A stretch of 64,000 nucleotides of DNA, from positions 1-64,000 of the forward strand of contig NZ_JBBHER010000004.1 of the NCBI RefSeq assembly GCF_037646705.1, in the 5' to 3' direction. Of this stretch, positions 18,077 to 27,074 are shown piece after piece. The first letter of the stretch is position 1. Every line of letters starts with the position of its first letter. The notes beneath the pieces are model-generated. The model had not been told where the DNA came from and made no database searches. It worked only from the letters and a program-made list of their open reading frames with translations. The position numbers and the translations under genes were made by a program. The stretch comes from Pikeienuella litoralis (GTDB taxonomy: Bacteria > Pseudomonadota > Alphaproteobacteria > Rhodobacterales > Rhodobacteraceae).

Positions 18077-19261
18077 GTGCGCCGCGCCCCTTCCAACCCC
18101 GCCCTCGACGGCGCTCTCGCCTCGCCGATCATGACGGCGCAGGGCTGGATTCGCGGGCGCGTCTTTTCCGCCGATCTGCCGCTGATCAATCTCTCGCAGG
18201 CCGCGCCGGTCGGCCCGCCGCCGCTGGCGTTGCGGCGGGCGATGGCGGAGGCCGCGCTTTCCGAGGGGGAGGCCCATCTCTACGGGCCGGTTCCGGGAGA
18301 CGACGCTCTCCGGCGCGAGATCGCCGCCCGCTGGTCCGCGCGCTACGCCGCGCCGATCGAGCCGGGAGAGGTCGCCGTCACGGCGGGCTGCAACGAGGCG
18401 TTCGCCGCAGCGCTGCTGTCGCTGGCGGGCGCCGGCGACGAGGTGATCCTGCCGACGCCATGGTATTTCAATCACAAGATGTGGCTGGACATGATCGGCG
18501 CGCGGGCGGTTCCGCTCGCCGTCGGCGACGCCTGCCTGCCGGATCCGGCGGCGGCGCGCGCGCTCATCACGCCGCGCACCCGCGCCATCGCTCTCGTCTC
18601 GCCGAACAATCCCACCGGCGCGGAGTATCCGGCGCCGCTTCTCGGCGCGTTCCACGATCTTGCGGCGGAGCACGGGCTCGCGCTGGTTCTCGACGAGACC
18701 TACCGCGATTATCTCGGCCATGACGGGCCGCCGCACGATCTTTTCACCCGCCCCGGCCGGGACGAGACGCTGATCCATCTCTACAGTTTCTCGAAAGCCT
18801 ATCATCTGACCGGGCACCGCGTCGGCGCGCTTGTCTCCGGGCCGGCGCGGATCGCGCTGATCGAGAAATTTCTCGACACGGTGACGATCTGCCCGAACCG
18901 GATCGGTCAGATCGCGGCGCTGGAGGGATTGCGGACGCAGGATGCGTTCGTCGCGGCGGAACGCGCCGAGTTCACCGCCCGCCGCCTCGCGCTTCAGAAC
19001 GAATTCGAGGCGGGCGTGGGCGGCTGGCGGCTCCGCGGGATCGGCGCCTATTTCGCCTATGTCGCGCACCCGTTCGACGCGCCGTCGGAGGAGGTGGCGA
19101 AGGCGCTGATAGCGGAGCAGGCGCTTCTCGCGTTGCCGGGGACGATGTTCGCGCCGCCGGGAGACGCCGACGGCGCCAGGACGCTCCGCCTCGCCTTCGC
19201 CAACGTGGATCGCGCCGGAATCCGCGAAACCGCGCGCCGGCTCAGGGCGTTCCGGCTCTGA
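18077..19261 (+). CDS. Class I/II PLP aminotransferase
   Basis: This gene encodes 394 residues from GTG 18077, or 376 from ATG 18131. The fold-type I pattern is complete: GYxE-like phosphate region replaced by GCNEAF, SPNNPTGAEY for cofactor and substrate binding, VLDETYRDYL with the PLP-ring aspartate, and YSFSKAYHLTGHRVG with the Schiff-base lysine. Similar proteins begin with ASPIMTAQGWIRG preceded by a short extension, which favours the GTG. The gene is divergent from uup with 90 bp between the starts. The amino donor is unclear; nearby trpE is a hint but not evidence. Confidence 0.75.
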   Translation: MRRAPSNPALDGALASPIMTAQGWIRGRVFSADLPLINLSQAAPVGPPPLALRRAMAEAALSEGEAHLYGPVPGDDALRREIAARWSARYAAPIEPGEVAVTAGCNEAFAAALLSLAGAGDEVILPTPWYFNHKMWLDMIGARAVPLAVGDACLPDPAAARALITPRTRAIALVSPNNPTGAEYPAPLLGAFHDLAAEHGLALVLDETYRDYLGHDGPPHDLFTRPGRDETLIHLYSFSKAYHLTGHRVGALVSGPARIALIEKFLDTVTICPNRIGQIAALEGLRTQDAFVAAERAEFTARRLALQNEFEAGVGGWRLRGIGAYFAYVAHPFDAPSEEVAKALIAEQALLALPGTMFAPPGDADGARTLRLAFANVDRAGIRETARRLRAFRL

Positions 19262-19331
19262 GCCCGTCGCTTGAACCCCACCCCGCCGCCATCTATGGTC
19301 CGCGCGGTTTCGCCATCAACAGGATGCTCCA

Positions 19332-21224
19332 ATGCTGAATCTCCTCCGCCGCGGCGTGAAAACCTGGGTCGCGAAGGCCCTCTTCGGCCTGCTGGTCGTG
19401 AGCTTCGCGATCTGGGGCATCGGCGACGTGTTCAGCTTCGGGATCGGCTCATCCGTCGCCACGGTCGGCGACCAGAAGATCTCGGCCGAGCGCTACGCGA
19501 ACACGCTGGACCGGGAGATTCGGACCGTCTCGCAACGCTTCGGCCAGCAGCTCGACGCGGACGCGGTCCGCGCGCTCGGCCTGCCGCAGCAGGTTCTGGC
19601 GCGAATGGCGCAGGAGGCGACGCTGGATCAGGTGCTGGCGGATCTTCAGGTCTCCGCCCCCGACAGCGCCGTCCGCGACGCGATCGTCGCCGACCCCGGC
19701 TTTCGCGGCCAGAGCGGCGCCTTCGACCACGACACCTATCGTTATGTGCTCGCCCAGAACGGTTACTCCGTCGACGGCTACGAGGAGACCGTGCGCCGCG
19801 CCATCGTCCGGCGGGAGCTGATCCGCGCGTTGTCCGCGGGGGCCGCCGCGCCCAAAGGCGCGATCGACGCGATCTACACGTTCCAGACCGAGACCCGGCG
19901 GCTCGACCACATCACGCTCGACGAAAGTTTCGCCGGCGATATCGGCGCGCCCGACGACGCCGCGCTGGAGGCCTATCACGCCGCGCATCCCGAGGAGTTC
20001 AGCGAGCCGGAGCGGCGAAGCGCCGTCTATCTCGACCTTTCGCTCGACGTCCTGTCGGCCGGGTACGAGCCGGATGAGGATGAGCTCCGCGAGCTTTACG
20101 AGCATCAGGCCGCCGACTTCGCGCGCCCAGAGCGCCGGCGGCTTTTCCAGATCGTGTTCGACACCGAAGCCGAAGCGAACGCCGCCGCGAGCCGCGTCGC
20201 CGCCGGCGAGATCGATTTCGACGGGATCCTCGCCGAGCAGGGTGAAAGCCGGGCCGACACGGCCCTCGGCGACGTCACCGAGGCAGAGGTCGCATCCGCC
20301 GCCGGCGCGGCGGCGTTCGCGCCTGACGCGCCGGGCGTCGTCGGCCCGGTCGACACCGGTTTCGGCTTCGCGCTGATCGACGTCGCGGAGATTTTTCCGG
20401 CCGAGACGACGTCGTTCGAGGCGGCGAAGGACCAGCTCGCCGCGAGGCTCCGGCGCGACTACGCCCTCGACCATGCGCCTGAGCTCGCCGGCGAGGTGGA
20501 GGACCGGCGCGCCGCCGGCGCCACTCTCGAAGAGATCGCGGCCGAGTTGAGCCTCCCCCTCGTCAAGGCGGACGGAGTCGCGGCGGACGGCGACGGGGCG
20601 AGCGGCCTCTCCGCCAGCCCCGAATTCCTCGCGGAGCTGTTCACCGCCGAAGAGGGCGAAGAGCGCGATCTGGTCGAGACCGCGGCCGGCGGATATTTCG
20701 TGCTGCGGGTCGACGCCATCACGCCCGCCGCGCTTCAGCCGCTCTCCGACGTCCGCGACGCGGTTGCGGCGAGTTGGCGGGCCGAGGCGGTCCGAAACGC
20801 GCTTTCCGCCCTTGGCGAGACCATCGTCGAGCGCGCGAACGGGGGCGAGCCGCTCTCCGCCATCGCCGCCGAAATGCAGGCCGAGCTGAAGAGCGAAGGG
20901 CCGAAATCCCGCGGTCAGGGCTGGAACGCGATTCCCGCGCCGCTCGTCACCCGCCTGTTCGAACTGCCGCCCGGCGGGGCGGATTTCGAGCAGGTCGGCT
21001 CCAGCGTCGTCATCGCGTCCGTCGCCGACATCGCGCCGGGCGCGGAGACGAGCCAGAACATCGCGCTTCGCGAGGCCCTGACCCGACAGATGAACGAGAT
21101 GGCGGCGAATGACGTGGTCGGCCTCTTCATCGCGGCCGCGCAGCAGGAGGTCGGACTCTCGGTCGACCAGCAGGCGGTCGAAGCGATGCAATCGCAGGTC
21201 ACCGGCTTTGGCAGCGGTCATTGA
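19332..21224 (+). CDS. ppiD: Membrane-anchored peptidyl-prolyl isomerase, PpiD/SurA-N type
   Basis: This 630-residue periplasmic foldase is anchored by one N-terminal helix. Residues 1-35 read as a short cytoplasmic segment then ALFGLLVVSFAIWGIGDVF. A SurA-N-like helical region follows to about 200, then a parvulin-type domain, roughly 265-365, recognisable by RRLFQIVF, FDGILAEQGE and DTGFGFALIDV. The C-terminal half is chaperone-like. PpiD proteins help outer membrane and secreted proteins fold as they leave the Sec channel. The stop is two bases from the trpE start, an order common in Rhodobacterales. Confidence 0.85.
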   Translation: MLNLLRRGVKTWVAKALFGLLVVSFAIWGIGDVFSFGIGSSVATVGDQKISAERYANTLDREIRTVSQRFGQQLDADAVRALGLPQQVLARMAQEATLDQVLADLQVSAPDSAVRDAIVADPGFRGQSGAFDHDTYRYVLAQNGYSVDGYEETVRRAIVRRELIRALSAGAAAPKGAIDAIYTFQTETRRLDHITLDESFAGDIGAPDDAALEAYHAAHPEEFSEPERRSAVYLDLSLDVLSAGYEPDEDELRELYEHQAADFARPERRRLFQIVFDTEAEANAAASRVAAGEIDFDGILAEQGESRADTALGDVTEAEVASAAGAAAFAPDAPGVVGPVDTGFGFALIDVAEIFPAETTSFEAAKDQLAARLRRDYALDHAPELAGEVEDRRAAGATLEEIAAELSLPLVKADGVAADGDGASGLSASPEFLAELFTAEEGEERDLVETAAGGYFVLRVDAITPAALQPLSDVRDAVAASWRAEAVRNALSALGETIVERANGGEPLSAIAAEMQAELKSEGPKSRGQGWNAIPAPLVTRLFELPPGGADFEQVGSSVVIASVADIAPGAETSQNIALREALTRQMNEMAANDVVGLFIAAAQQEVGLSVDQQAVEAMQSQVTGFGSGH

Positions 21225-21226
21225 CG

Positions 21227-22735
21227 ATGGAGATCAGCCCAAGTTTCGAGAGTTTCGCCGCGCGCCATGAGAGCGGCGTGAATCAGGTCCTCTGGACGCA
21301 GCTTCCGGCGGATCTCGACACGCCGGTCTCGCTGATGCTGAAGTTGACCGCGGCGGCGGAGAACTCCTTCCTTCTCGAGAGCGTGACCGGCGGCGAGGTC
21401 AAGGGCCGGTATTCCGCGCTTGGCATGAAGCCGGACGTGATCTGGCGCTGCGTGGGCGACAAGGCGGAAATCAACCGCGCCGCCCGCTACGACCCCGACG
21501 CGTTCACGCCCGAGCCCCTCGCGCCGCTCGACAGTCTCCGCGCGTTTCAGGCCGAGAGCCGGATCGATCTTCCGTCCGAACTGCCGCCGATCGCCGCCGG
21601 GCTCTTCGGATTTTTCGGGTATGACATGGCGCGCCTCGCGGAACGGTTGCCGGCCCCGAACCCCGACCCGCTCGGCCTGCCGGACAGCCTGATGCTGCGC
21701 CCGACCGTGGTGGCGGTGATGGACGCGGTGAAGGATGTCGTCACCCTGATCGCCCCGGTCTGGGCGAGAGACGGCCTCGCCGCGCGCGCCGCCTATGCGC
21801 AGGCGGCCGAGCGGCTCTCCGACGCCGTCGCCGCGCTGGACCGGCCGGCGCCGCTGGAGCGCGATTTCGGCGCCGCCACCGCGATCGGCGAGCCGATCTC
21901 CAACACCGGGGTCGACGACTATCTGGCGATGGTCGCGAAGGGCAAAGCCTATATCGAGGCCGGAGACATCTTTCAGGTCGTCCTCTCGCAGCGCTGGCGG
22001 ATGGATTTCCCCCTGCCGCCGTTCTCCTTCTATCGGGCGCTGAGGCGGACCAATCCCTCGCCCTATATGTTCTTTTTCAATTTCGGCGGCTTTCAGCTGG
22101 CCGGGGCCTCGCCCGAGGTGCTGGTCAAGGTGCGGGGCGGCGTCGTCACCATCCGCCCGATCGCCGGCACCCGCAGGCGCGGCGCGACCGAGGCCGAAGA
22201 TCGCGCGCTCGAAGCGGAGCTCATGTCGGATCCGAAGGAGTTGGCGGAGCATCTGATGCTGCTCGATCTCGGGCGGAACGACGTCGGCCGGGTCTCGAAG
22301 ATCGGCACTGTCGCGCCGACAGCGGAATTCACCGTCGAGCGCTATTCGCATGTGATGCACATCGTCTCCAATGTCGAAGGTGAGCTCGCGCCGGGGCAAG
22401 ACGCGCTCTCCGCGCTGCTCGCCGGACTGCCGGCGGGCACGGTCTCGGGCGCGCCGAAGATCCGCGCCATGGAGATCATCGACGAGCTGGAGCGGGAGAA
22501 GCGCGGCCCCTACGCCGGGGGCGTCGGCCACATCTCCTGCGCCGACGAGATGGACATGTGCATCGCGCTCCGCACCGCCGTCATCAAGGATGGCGCGCTC
22601 TATGTGCAGGCTGGCGGCGGCGTGGTCTGGGATTCGGACCCCGAACTCGAACGGCAGGAGACGATGCACAAGGCCCGCGCCGTCATGCGCGCGGCGGAGG
22701 AGGCCGCCCGCTTCGCGCAACGCGGAAACAGATAG
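21227..22735 (+). CDS. trpE: Anthranilate synthase component I
   Basis: TrpE converts chorismate and ammonia, supplied by TrpG, to anthranilate, the first step of tryptophan synthesis. The 502-residue protein has the regulatory LLES motif for tryptophan feedback (NSFLLESVTGG near 43-53), followed by GRYSALG. The chorismate-binding half has FFFNFGGFQLAGASPEVLV, IRPIAGTRRRG, LDLGRNDVGRV and the late PYAGGVGH. The ATG at 21227 lies two bases after the ppiD stop. No trpG, trpD or trpC follows, so the amidotransferase partner must be elsewhere. Confidence 0.94.
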   Translation: MEISPSFESFAARHESGVNQVLWTQLPADLDTPVSLMLKLTAAAENSFLLESVTGGEVKGRYSALGMKPDVIWRCVGDKAEINRAARYDPDAFTPEPLAPLDSLRAFQAESRIDLPSELPPIAAGLFGFFGYDMARLAERLPAPNPDPLGLPDSLMLRPTVVAVMDAVKDVVTLIAPVWARDGLAARAAYAQAAERLSDAVAALDRPAPLERDFGAATAIGEPISNTGVDDYLAMVAKGKAYIEAGDIFQVVLSQRWRMDFPLPPFSFYRALRRTNPSPYMFFFNFGGFQLAGASPEVLVKVRGGVVTIRPIAGTRRRGATEAEDRALEAELMSDPKELAEHLMLLDLGRNDVGRVSKIGTVAPTAEFTVERYSHVMHIVSNVEGELAPGQDALSALLAGLPAGTVSGAPKIRAMEIIDELEREKRGPYAGGVGHISCADEMDMCIALRTAVIKDGALYVQAGGGVVWDSDPELERQETMHKARAVMRAAEEAARFAQRGNR

Positions 22736-22838
22736 GCGCGGCGCCCCTTCCCCGCCGCCGCCCTTGCTGGCGCCCTCGACAAAGGCCATGATTTCGCATG
22801 ATCAACTCTGCGATCAAGCGCATGCGACGGGGATTGAA

Positions 22839-23663
22839 ATGACAGTCGGCACACGGATAGACGATTGGGACGACGCCTACGCGAACAGCGCCCATATCAG
22901 CGGTTCGGCGGCCTATCCGCCACGCTGGGCGGAGGCGGCGGCGGCGTTCCGCGAATCGATGGGCGCGCGGGCGGAGATCGACCTGCCCTACGCCGCCGGC
23001 GCGCGCCAGACATTCGATCTCTTCCGGCCGCAAGGCGAGGCGCGAGGGCTCGTCGTCTTCATCCATGGCGGATACTGGAAAGCGTTCGACAAGTCGGCCT
23101 GGTCCTGGCTCGCGGCCGGCCCGCTGGCGCATGGCTGGGCGGTGGCGATGCCCTCCTATACGTTGGCGCCGGCCGTGCGCATCGCGGAGATCACCGCCGA
23201 GGTCGGGGCGGCCGTGGTCGCGGCCGCCGGGCGCGTCGCCGGGCCGCTCCGGCTGAGCGGCCACTCCGCCGGCGGGCATCTGGCGGCGCGCATGATCACC
23301 GACAACGGGCCGTTGCCGATGCCGATCGCCCGGCGCGTGGAGCGGGTGGTCTCCATTTCCGGGGTTCACGATCTCAGGCCGCTGCTCCGGACCGCGATGA
23401 ACGCGGATCTTCGGCTCGACGCGGCCGAGGCGGCGGCGGAAAGCCCCGCGCTGCTCGCCCCCCTGCCCGGCGCGCGGCTCCTCGCCTGGGTCGGCGCGGC
23501 GGAGCTCCCTGAATTCAGGCGCCAATCCGCGCTTCTGGCGAATGTCTGGCTTGGGCTCGGCGCCGAAACGGCGGCGCATGAAGCGCCCGGGCGCCACCAT
23601 TACGACGTGATCGACGATCTGGCGGCGCCTGACAGCGAGCTTGTCGCCGGGCTGCTTGGATAG
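22839..23663 (+). CDS. Alpha/beta hydrolase, arylformamidase-like
   Basis: This gene encodes 274 residues from ATG 22839, which has a GACGGGGA ribosome binding site; ATG 22788 would add 17 residues. The family pattern VFIHGGYWKAFDKSAW is the HGGXW motif typical of kynurenine formamidases and related esterases. The nucleophile elbow is GHSAGG, and the C-terminal GRHHYDVID supplies the histidine. It follows trpE on the same strand after 103 bp. A role in tryptophan or kynurenine metabolism is possible, but this family includes many general esterases. The stop is three bases from the convergent stress-protein gene. Confidence 0.75.
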   Translation: MTVGTRIDDWDDAYANSAHISGSAAYPPRWAEAAAAFRESMGARAEIDLPYAAGARQTFDLFRPQGEARGLVVFIHGGYWKAFDKSAWSWLAAGPLAHGWAVAMPSYTLAPAVRIAEITAEVGAAVVAAAGRVAGPLRLSGHSAGGHLAARMITDNGPLPMPIARRVERVVSISGVHDLRPLLRTAMNADLRLDAAEAAAESPALLAPLPGARLLAWVGAAELPEFRRQSALLANVWLGLGAETAAHEAPGRHHYDVIDDLAAPDSELVAGLLG

Positions 23664-23666
23664 GCG

Positions 23667-24107
23667 TCAGACCACGGTCAGCACCGCGCAGGGCGCCGCC
23701 TTGGAGACTTCCTGGGTCACCGAGCCGAACAGGAGGCCGGTGACGGCGCCCCGCCCCCGCCGCCCGAGAACGATCAGATCGGCTTTGACGTCCTTGGCGA
23801 GCGCGGCGATGTCTTCGGCCGGCGTGACGGAGCCGGTGCGGATCCCCGCGAGCGTGCAGCCTTCGGCCTTCACCAGCGCGTCGGCCTCATCGGTCATGGC
23901 TTTCGCCGCGGCCGCGATCTCTTCGGGCGGCAACGGCGCCCCGATCGCGCCGATGAACGGGTCCACCGCGATCGGCGCCGAAGCGCTTTCCGGCGTATGG
24001 CTCAGCCAGAGCGCCGCTTCATAATGTTTCGCCACATCGCACGCCGTCTTGATGGCGCGCTTGGCATGGTCCGATCCGTCGTAGGCGACCACGATGGTCT
24101 TGAACAT
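23667..24107 (-). CDS. Universal stress protein (UspA family)
   Basis: This is a 146-residue single-domain Usp. The N terminus is MFKTIVVAYDGSDHAKRA and the ATP-binding signature is GRRGRGAVTGLLFGSVT near 116-132, the G-2x-G-9x-G-S/T pattern of ATP-binding Usp proteins. Usp proteins accumulate under starvation or stress. It lies 74 bp downstream of the polyamine-type ABC ATPase on the same strand. The gap holds a tight palindrome, CGGGCGA-TCA-TCGCCCG, at 24131-24147, so it may have its own promoter. Confidence 0.87.
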   Translation of the reverse strand: MFKTIVVAYDGSDHAKRAIKTACDVAKHYEAALWLSHTPESASAPIAVDPFIGAIGAPLPPEEIAAAAKAMTDEADALVKAEGCTLAGIRTGSVTPAEDIAALAKDVKADLIVLGRRGRGAVTGLLFGSVTQEVSKAAPCAVLTVV

Positions 24108-24181
24108 GCGAGTTCCCTTTCGTGTTGTCGCGGGCGATCATCGCCCGTCTTCGTTTCCATGCCTTGGTCGATCTGGCTGTC

Positions 24182-25255
24182 TCAGCCTTTCGGCAGAACA
24201 AGCATATCTGCGGCGTCCCACGCAACCGCAATGGAGGCGCCTTCCTCCACCTTTCCGACCAGCGCGGCGACTTTACCATGCACGGACGCGAGAATTGCGC
24301 GCCCGCACGGCAGAAAAAGTTCAACGCTGGAGCTTTCCCCCTGAAACGCCACGTCGCCAAGGCGCGCCTCGATGCGGATTTCGCCGCTCGCATCCGGGCC
24401 GAGACGCAATTTCTCGGGGCGTATCGCCAGCGTCATATCGCCCTCGGGCACGCTCGAAAAGGTGAGAGGCGGCAACTCCGCCGTCTCCACCACGGCGCCG
24501 GCGCCGGCGCGGCGGACGCGGCGCGCCTCGAAGAAATTCACCTTGCCGATGAACCCGGCGACGAAACTGTCCACCGGGTTCCGATAGAGCGCCTCCGGGC
24601 TCGCGATCTGGCGAATCCGACCCTGATGCAGCACCGCGATCCGGTCGGCGACGGCCATCGCCTCGTCCTGATCATGCGTCACCATGATGAAGCTGACGCC
24701 GGTGGTTTGCTGGAGCTTCACCAGTTCCAGCCGCATCTCGTCGCGCAGCTTGGCGTCAAGCGCTGAGAGCGGCTCATCGAGCAGAAGAACGCGCGGCTTC
24801 TTGACCAGCGCGCGCGCCAGCGCCACCCGCTGGCGCTGCCCGCCCGACAACTGATCGGGCTTTCGCCCGGCGAGTTGCGAGAGCTGGACCAGCGCCAGCG
24901 CCTCCTCGACCCGCGGCCCGATCGAAGCCGCCGGGACCCCGTCCACCTTCAATCCGTAGGCCACATTCTTCGCCACCGTCATGTGGGGGAAGACCGCGTA
25001 GGACTGGAACACCATGTTCACCGGCCGGCGGTTGGGCGGCGTCGTCGTCATGTCGGCGCCGCCGATCAGCACCTGGCCCCGGCTCGGCGTCTCGAAGCCG
25101 GAGACCATCCGCAGCAGCGTGGTCTTGCCGCAGCCGGAAGGCCCGAGGAGCGCGAAGAACTCGCCCTCGGCGATGTCGAGGCTCACATCGTCGACAGCCG
25201 TGAACGCGCCGAAAATCTTCGAGACGGCGCGGATCGAGACAATGGGGCCGGTCAT
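24182..25255 (-). CDS. Polyamine-type ABC transporter ATPase (PotA family)
   Basis: This 357-residue protein has an N-terminal ABC ATPase with GPSGCGKTT, PVNMVFQSYAVFPHMT (Q-loop), signature LSGGQRQRVALARAL, LLLDEPLSALD and a THDQDEAM switch histidine. A C-terminal TOBE regulatory domain follows from about 275 (MTLAIRPEKLRL). The start at 25255 is fixed by an ATGA overlap with the permease gene. It powers a four-gene importer whose binding protein is PotD/PotF-like. Putrescine or spermidine is likely, but related systems move other small cations or amino compounds. Confidence 0.85.
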   Translation of the reverse strand: MTGPIVSIRAVSKIFGAFTAVDDVSLDIAEGEFFALLGPSGCGKTTLLRMVSGFETPSRGQVLIGGADMTTTPPNRRPVNMVFQSYAVFPHMTVAKNVAYGLKVDGVPAASIGPRVEEALALVQLSQLAGRKPDQLSGGQRQRVALARALVKKPRVLLLDEPLSALDAKLRDEMRLELVKLQQTTGVSFIMVTHDQDEAMAVADRIAVLHQGRIRQIASPEALYRNPVDSFVAGFIGKVNFFEARRVRRAGAGAVVETAELPPLTFSSVPEGDMTLAIRPEKLRLGPDASGEIRIEARLGDVAFQGESSSVELFLPCGRAILASVHGKVAALVGKVEEGASIAVAWDAADMLVLPKG

Positions 25256-26082
25256 GTCCTCAACTCCGTCGGTTTTTGCAGCCGGATCGCAAAGAAGGTG
25301 AGGCCGAGCGTCAGAACGATCAGGACCGTCGAGGCGGCGTTGATCTCCGGCGTCACGGAAAAGCGGACCATCGAATAGATCTTGACCGGGAATGTCAGGG
25401 TGTTGGGGCCGGATGTGAAGAAGGTGATGATGAAATCGTCGAGGCTGAGCGTGAACGCCAGAAGCGCGCCGGCGACCAGCCCCGGCGCCATGTGCGGGAT
25501 CAGGACGTCGCGGAAGACCTGATATTCCGACGCGCCGAGATCGCGCGCCGCCTCCGCCATCTCGGGGCTGAAGCTCTGAAGGCGCGTCCGGATCACCATC
25601 GCCGCGAACGGAAAGGAGAATGTGATATGCGCGGCGATGATGTTGCCGAGATTGAGCGGCCATGGCGCCTCGGGCGGAATGGTGAGGCCGGTGGCGGCGA
25701 AAAACACTGCGAGGCTGACCCCCATGCAGATCTCCGGGATGACGATGGGCAGCGCCACCAGCCCTTCATAGACCGGCTTCAACGGAAACCGCCACCGCCA
25801 GAGCAGGACCGCGGTCATCGCGCCGAGGATCACCGCGACGATCGTGGAGACCAGCGCGATGACGAGCGAGTTCACGAAGGCTTCGACCAGAGAGTCGTTG
25901 TTGAACGCCTTGACGTAGAAATCGGTGGTGAAGCCGCGCCAGATGACATTGCCGCCCCGCCGGGAGTCGTTGAAGGAAAAGATCACGAGCACGACGATCG
26001 GCGCGTAGAGAAAGACGAACACGGCCGCGAAGATCGCCCGCATCGAGGCCTTGCGCGCATATTGGAATGGGCTCGCCCTCAT
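25252..26082 (-). CDS. Polyamine-type ABC permease (PotC family)
   Basis: This is a 276-residue inner membrane permease with six predicted helices. The family pattern includes VFLYAPIVVLVIFSFNDS at the start, ALPIVIPEICMGVSLA, the coupling loop EAARDLGASEYQVFRDVLIP near 178-197, and SLDDFIITFFTSGPNT. Both ends overlap neighbours by four bases: its ATG with the PotB-type stop and its stop with the PotA-type start. This indicates one translationally coupled unit. Confidence 0.87.
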   Translation of the reverse strand: MRASPFQYARKASMRAIFAAVFVFLYAPIVVLVIFSFNDSRRGGNVIWRGFTTDFYVKAFNNDSLVEAFVNSLVIALVSTIVAVILGAMTAVLLWRWRFPLKPVYEGLVALPIVIPEICMGVSLAVFFAATGLTIPPEAPWPLNLGNIIAAHITFSFPFAAMVIRTRLQSFSPEMAEAARDLGASEYQVFRDVLIPHMAPGLVAGALLAFTLSLDDFIITFFTSGPNTLTFPVKIYSMVRFSVTPEINAASTVLIVLTLGLTFFAIRLQKPTELRT

Positions 26083-26993
26083 GCCCGCCGCCCCCTCGCC
26101 GCCCGCATGTCGATCACCGCCCGGATCGCCAGAATGATGAACGTGACATAGAGCAGGAACAGCGACAGCGCGGAGCCGAACGGCCAGTCGTTCGCGCGCT
26201 TGAACTGCCGCTCGATCACGTTGGCGATCATGTCCACCTGGCCGCGGCCGAGAAGGTCCGGCGTGAGAAAGGAGCCGAGCGCGGGGATGAAGGTGATGAT
26301 CGCGGCCGTCGCCAGCCCGGCGGACGTGAGCGGAACGAGGATCAGGAAAAAGGTCCGGACCTGCCCGGCGCCCAGATCCATCGACGCCTCGAGATAGGAC
26401 CGGTCGAGCCGCTCCAGCGCGGAATAGATCGGCAGGATCGCGAACGGCAGATGGACATAGACGAGGCCGAGCGTCACGCCGAGCTCCGTCCCGAGGAAGG
26501 TGACCGGCGTGAAGCGCTCGCCAAGGAGGCCCGCGAGCCCGATCACGCCCGCAAGCGCGTCGCCCTGATGCCAGAGCCATTCGAGCGCGCCGTTGAGCCG
26601 CCCGCGCGCGCCGAGAATGTTCAGCATGGCGTAGGTCCTGACCAGAAGATTGGTCCAGAACGGCAGCATGATGATCAGTAGAAGCCATGGCTTCCACCTG
26701 GATTCCGCCGTCGCGATCACCAGCGCCACCGGATAGGCGACGACGATGCACACGATCGTGGCGACGCCCGCGAGCCGGACCGTCCGCCAGAAGAGCGTGA
26801 TGATCTCCGGCTGGAAGATGCGGGCGTAGTTGTCGAGCGTCCACGTCGTCCGGATCTCGGTCAGCGTGACGTTCTCACCGAAGGAATAGACCCAGATGAT
26901 CCCGATCGGGATGAGAAAGAAGATCGACAACCAGAGCGCGGTCGGCCCGGCGAAGGCCGCGAACGCCGGAATGGAGCGCCGCCAGCTTTCCAT
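26079..26993 (-). CDS. Polyamine-type ABC permease (PotB family)
   Basis: This is a 304-residue inner membrane permease. The first helix is PTALWLSIFFLIPIGIIWVY. Later segments include LPFWTNLLVRTYAMLNILG, the EAA loop LEASMDLGAGQVRTFFLILVP, and PALGSFLTPDLLG, all standard for PotB. It follows the binding-protein gene after an 81 bp GC-rich gap and overlaps the PotC-type gene by four bases. Confidence 0.87.
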   Translation of the reverse strand: MESWRRSIPAFAAFAGPTALWLSIFFLIPIGIIWVYSFGENVTLTEIRTTWTLDNYARIFQPEIITLFWRTVRLAGVATIVCIVVAYPVALVIATAESRWKPWLLLIIMLPFWTNLLVRTYAMLNILGARGRLNGALEWLWHQGDALAGVIGLAGLLGERFTPVTFLGTELGVTLGLVYVHLPFAILPIYSALERLDRSYLEASMDLGAGQVRTFFLILVPLTSAGLATAAIITFIPALGSFLTPDLLGRGQVDMIANVIERQFKRANDWPFGSALSLFLLYVTFIILAIRAVIDMRAARGRRA

Positions 26994-27074
26994 TCCGACC
27001 TTATCGCCCTTTCGGCGGGAGCGGCGCCGCGCGCGCGGCGCCGCCCGCCCCCGGCGACGAGGCCGTCAGCGGCG

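Noticed and set aside
17987..19069. Upstream extension of the uup frame
   Set aside because: It lies antisense to the aminotransferase; Uup proteins start right before the first ABC domain.
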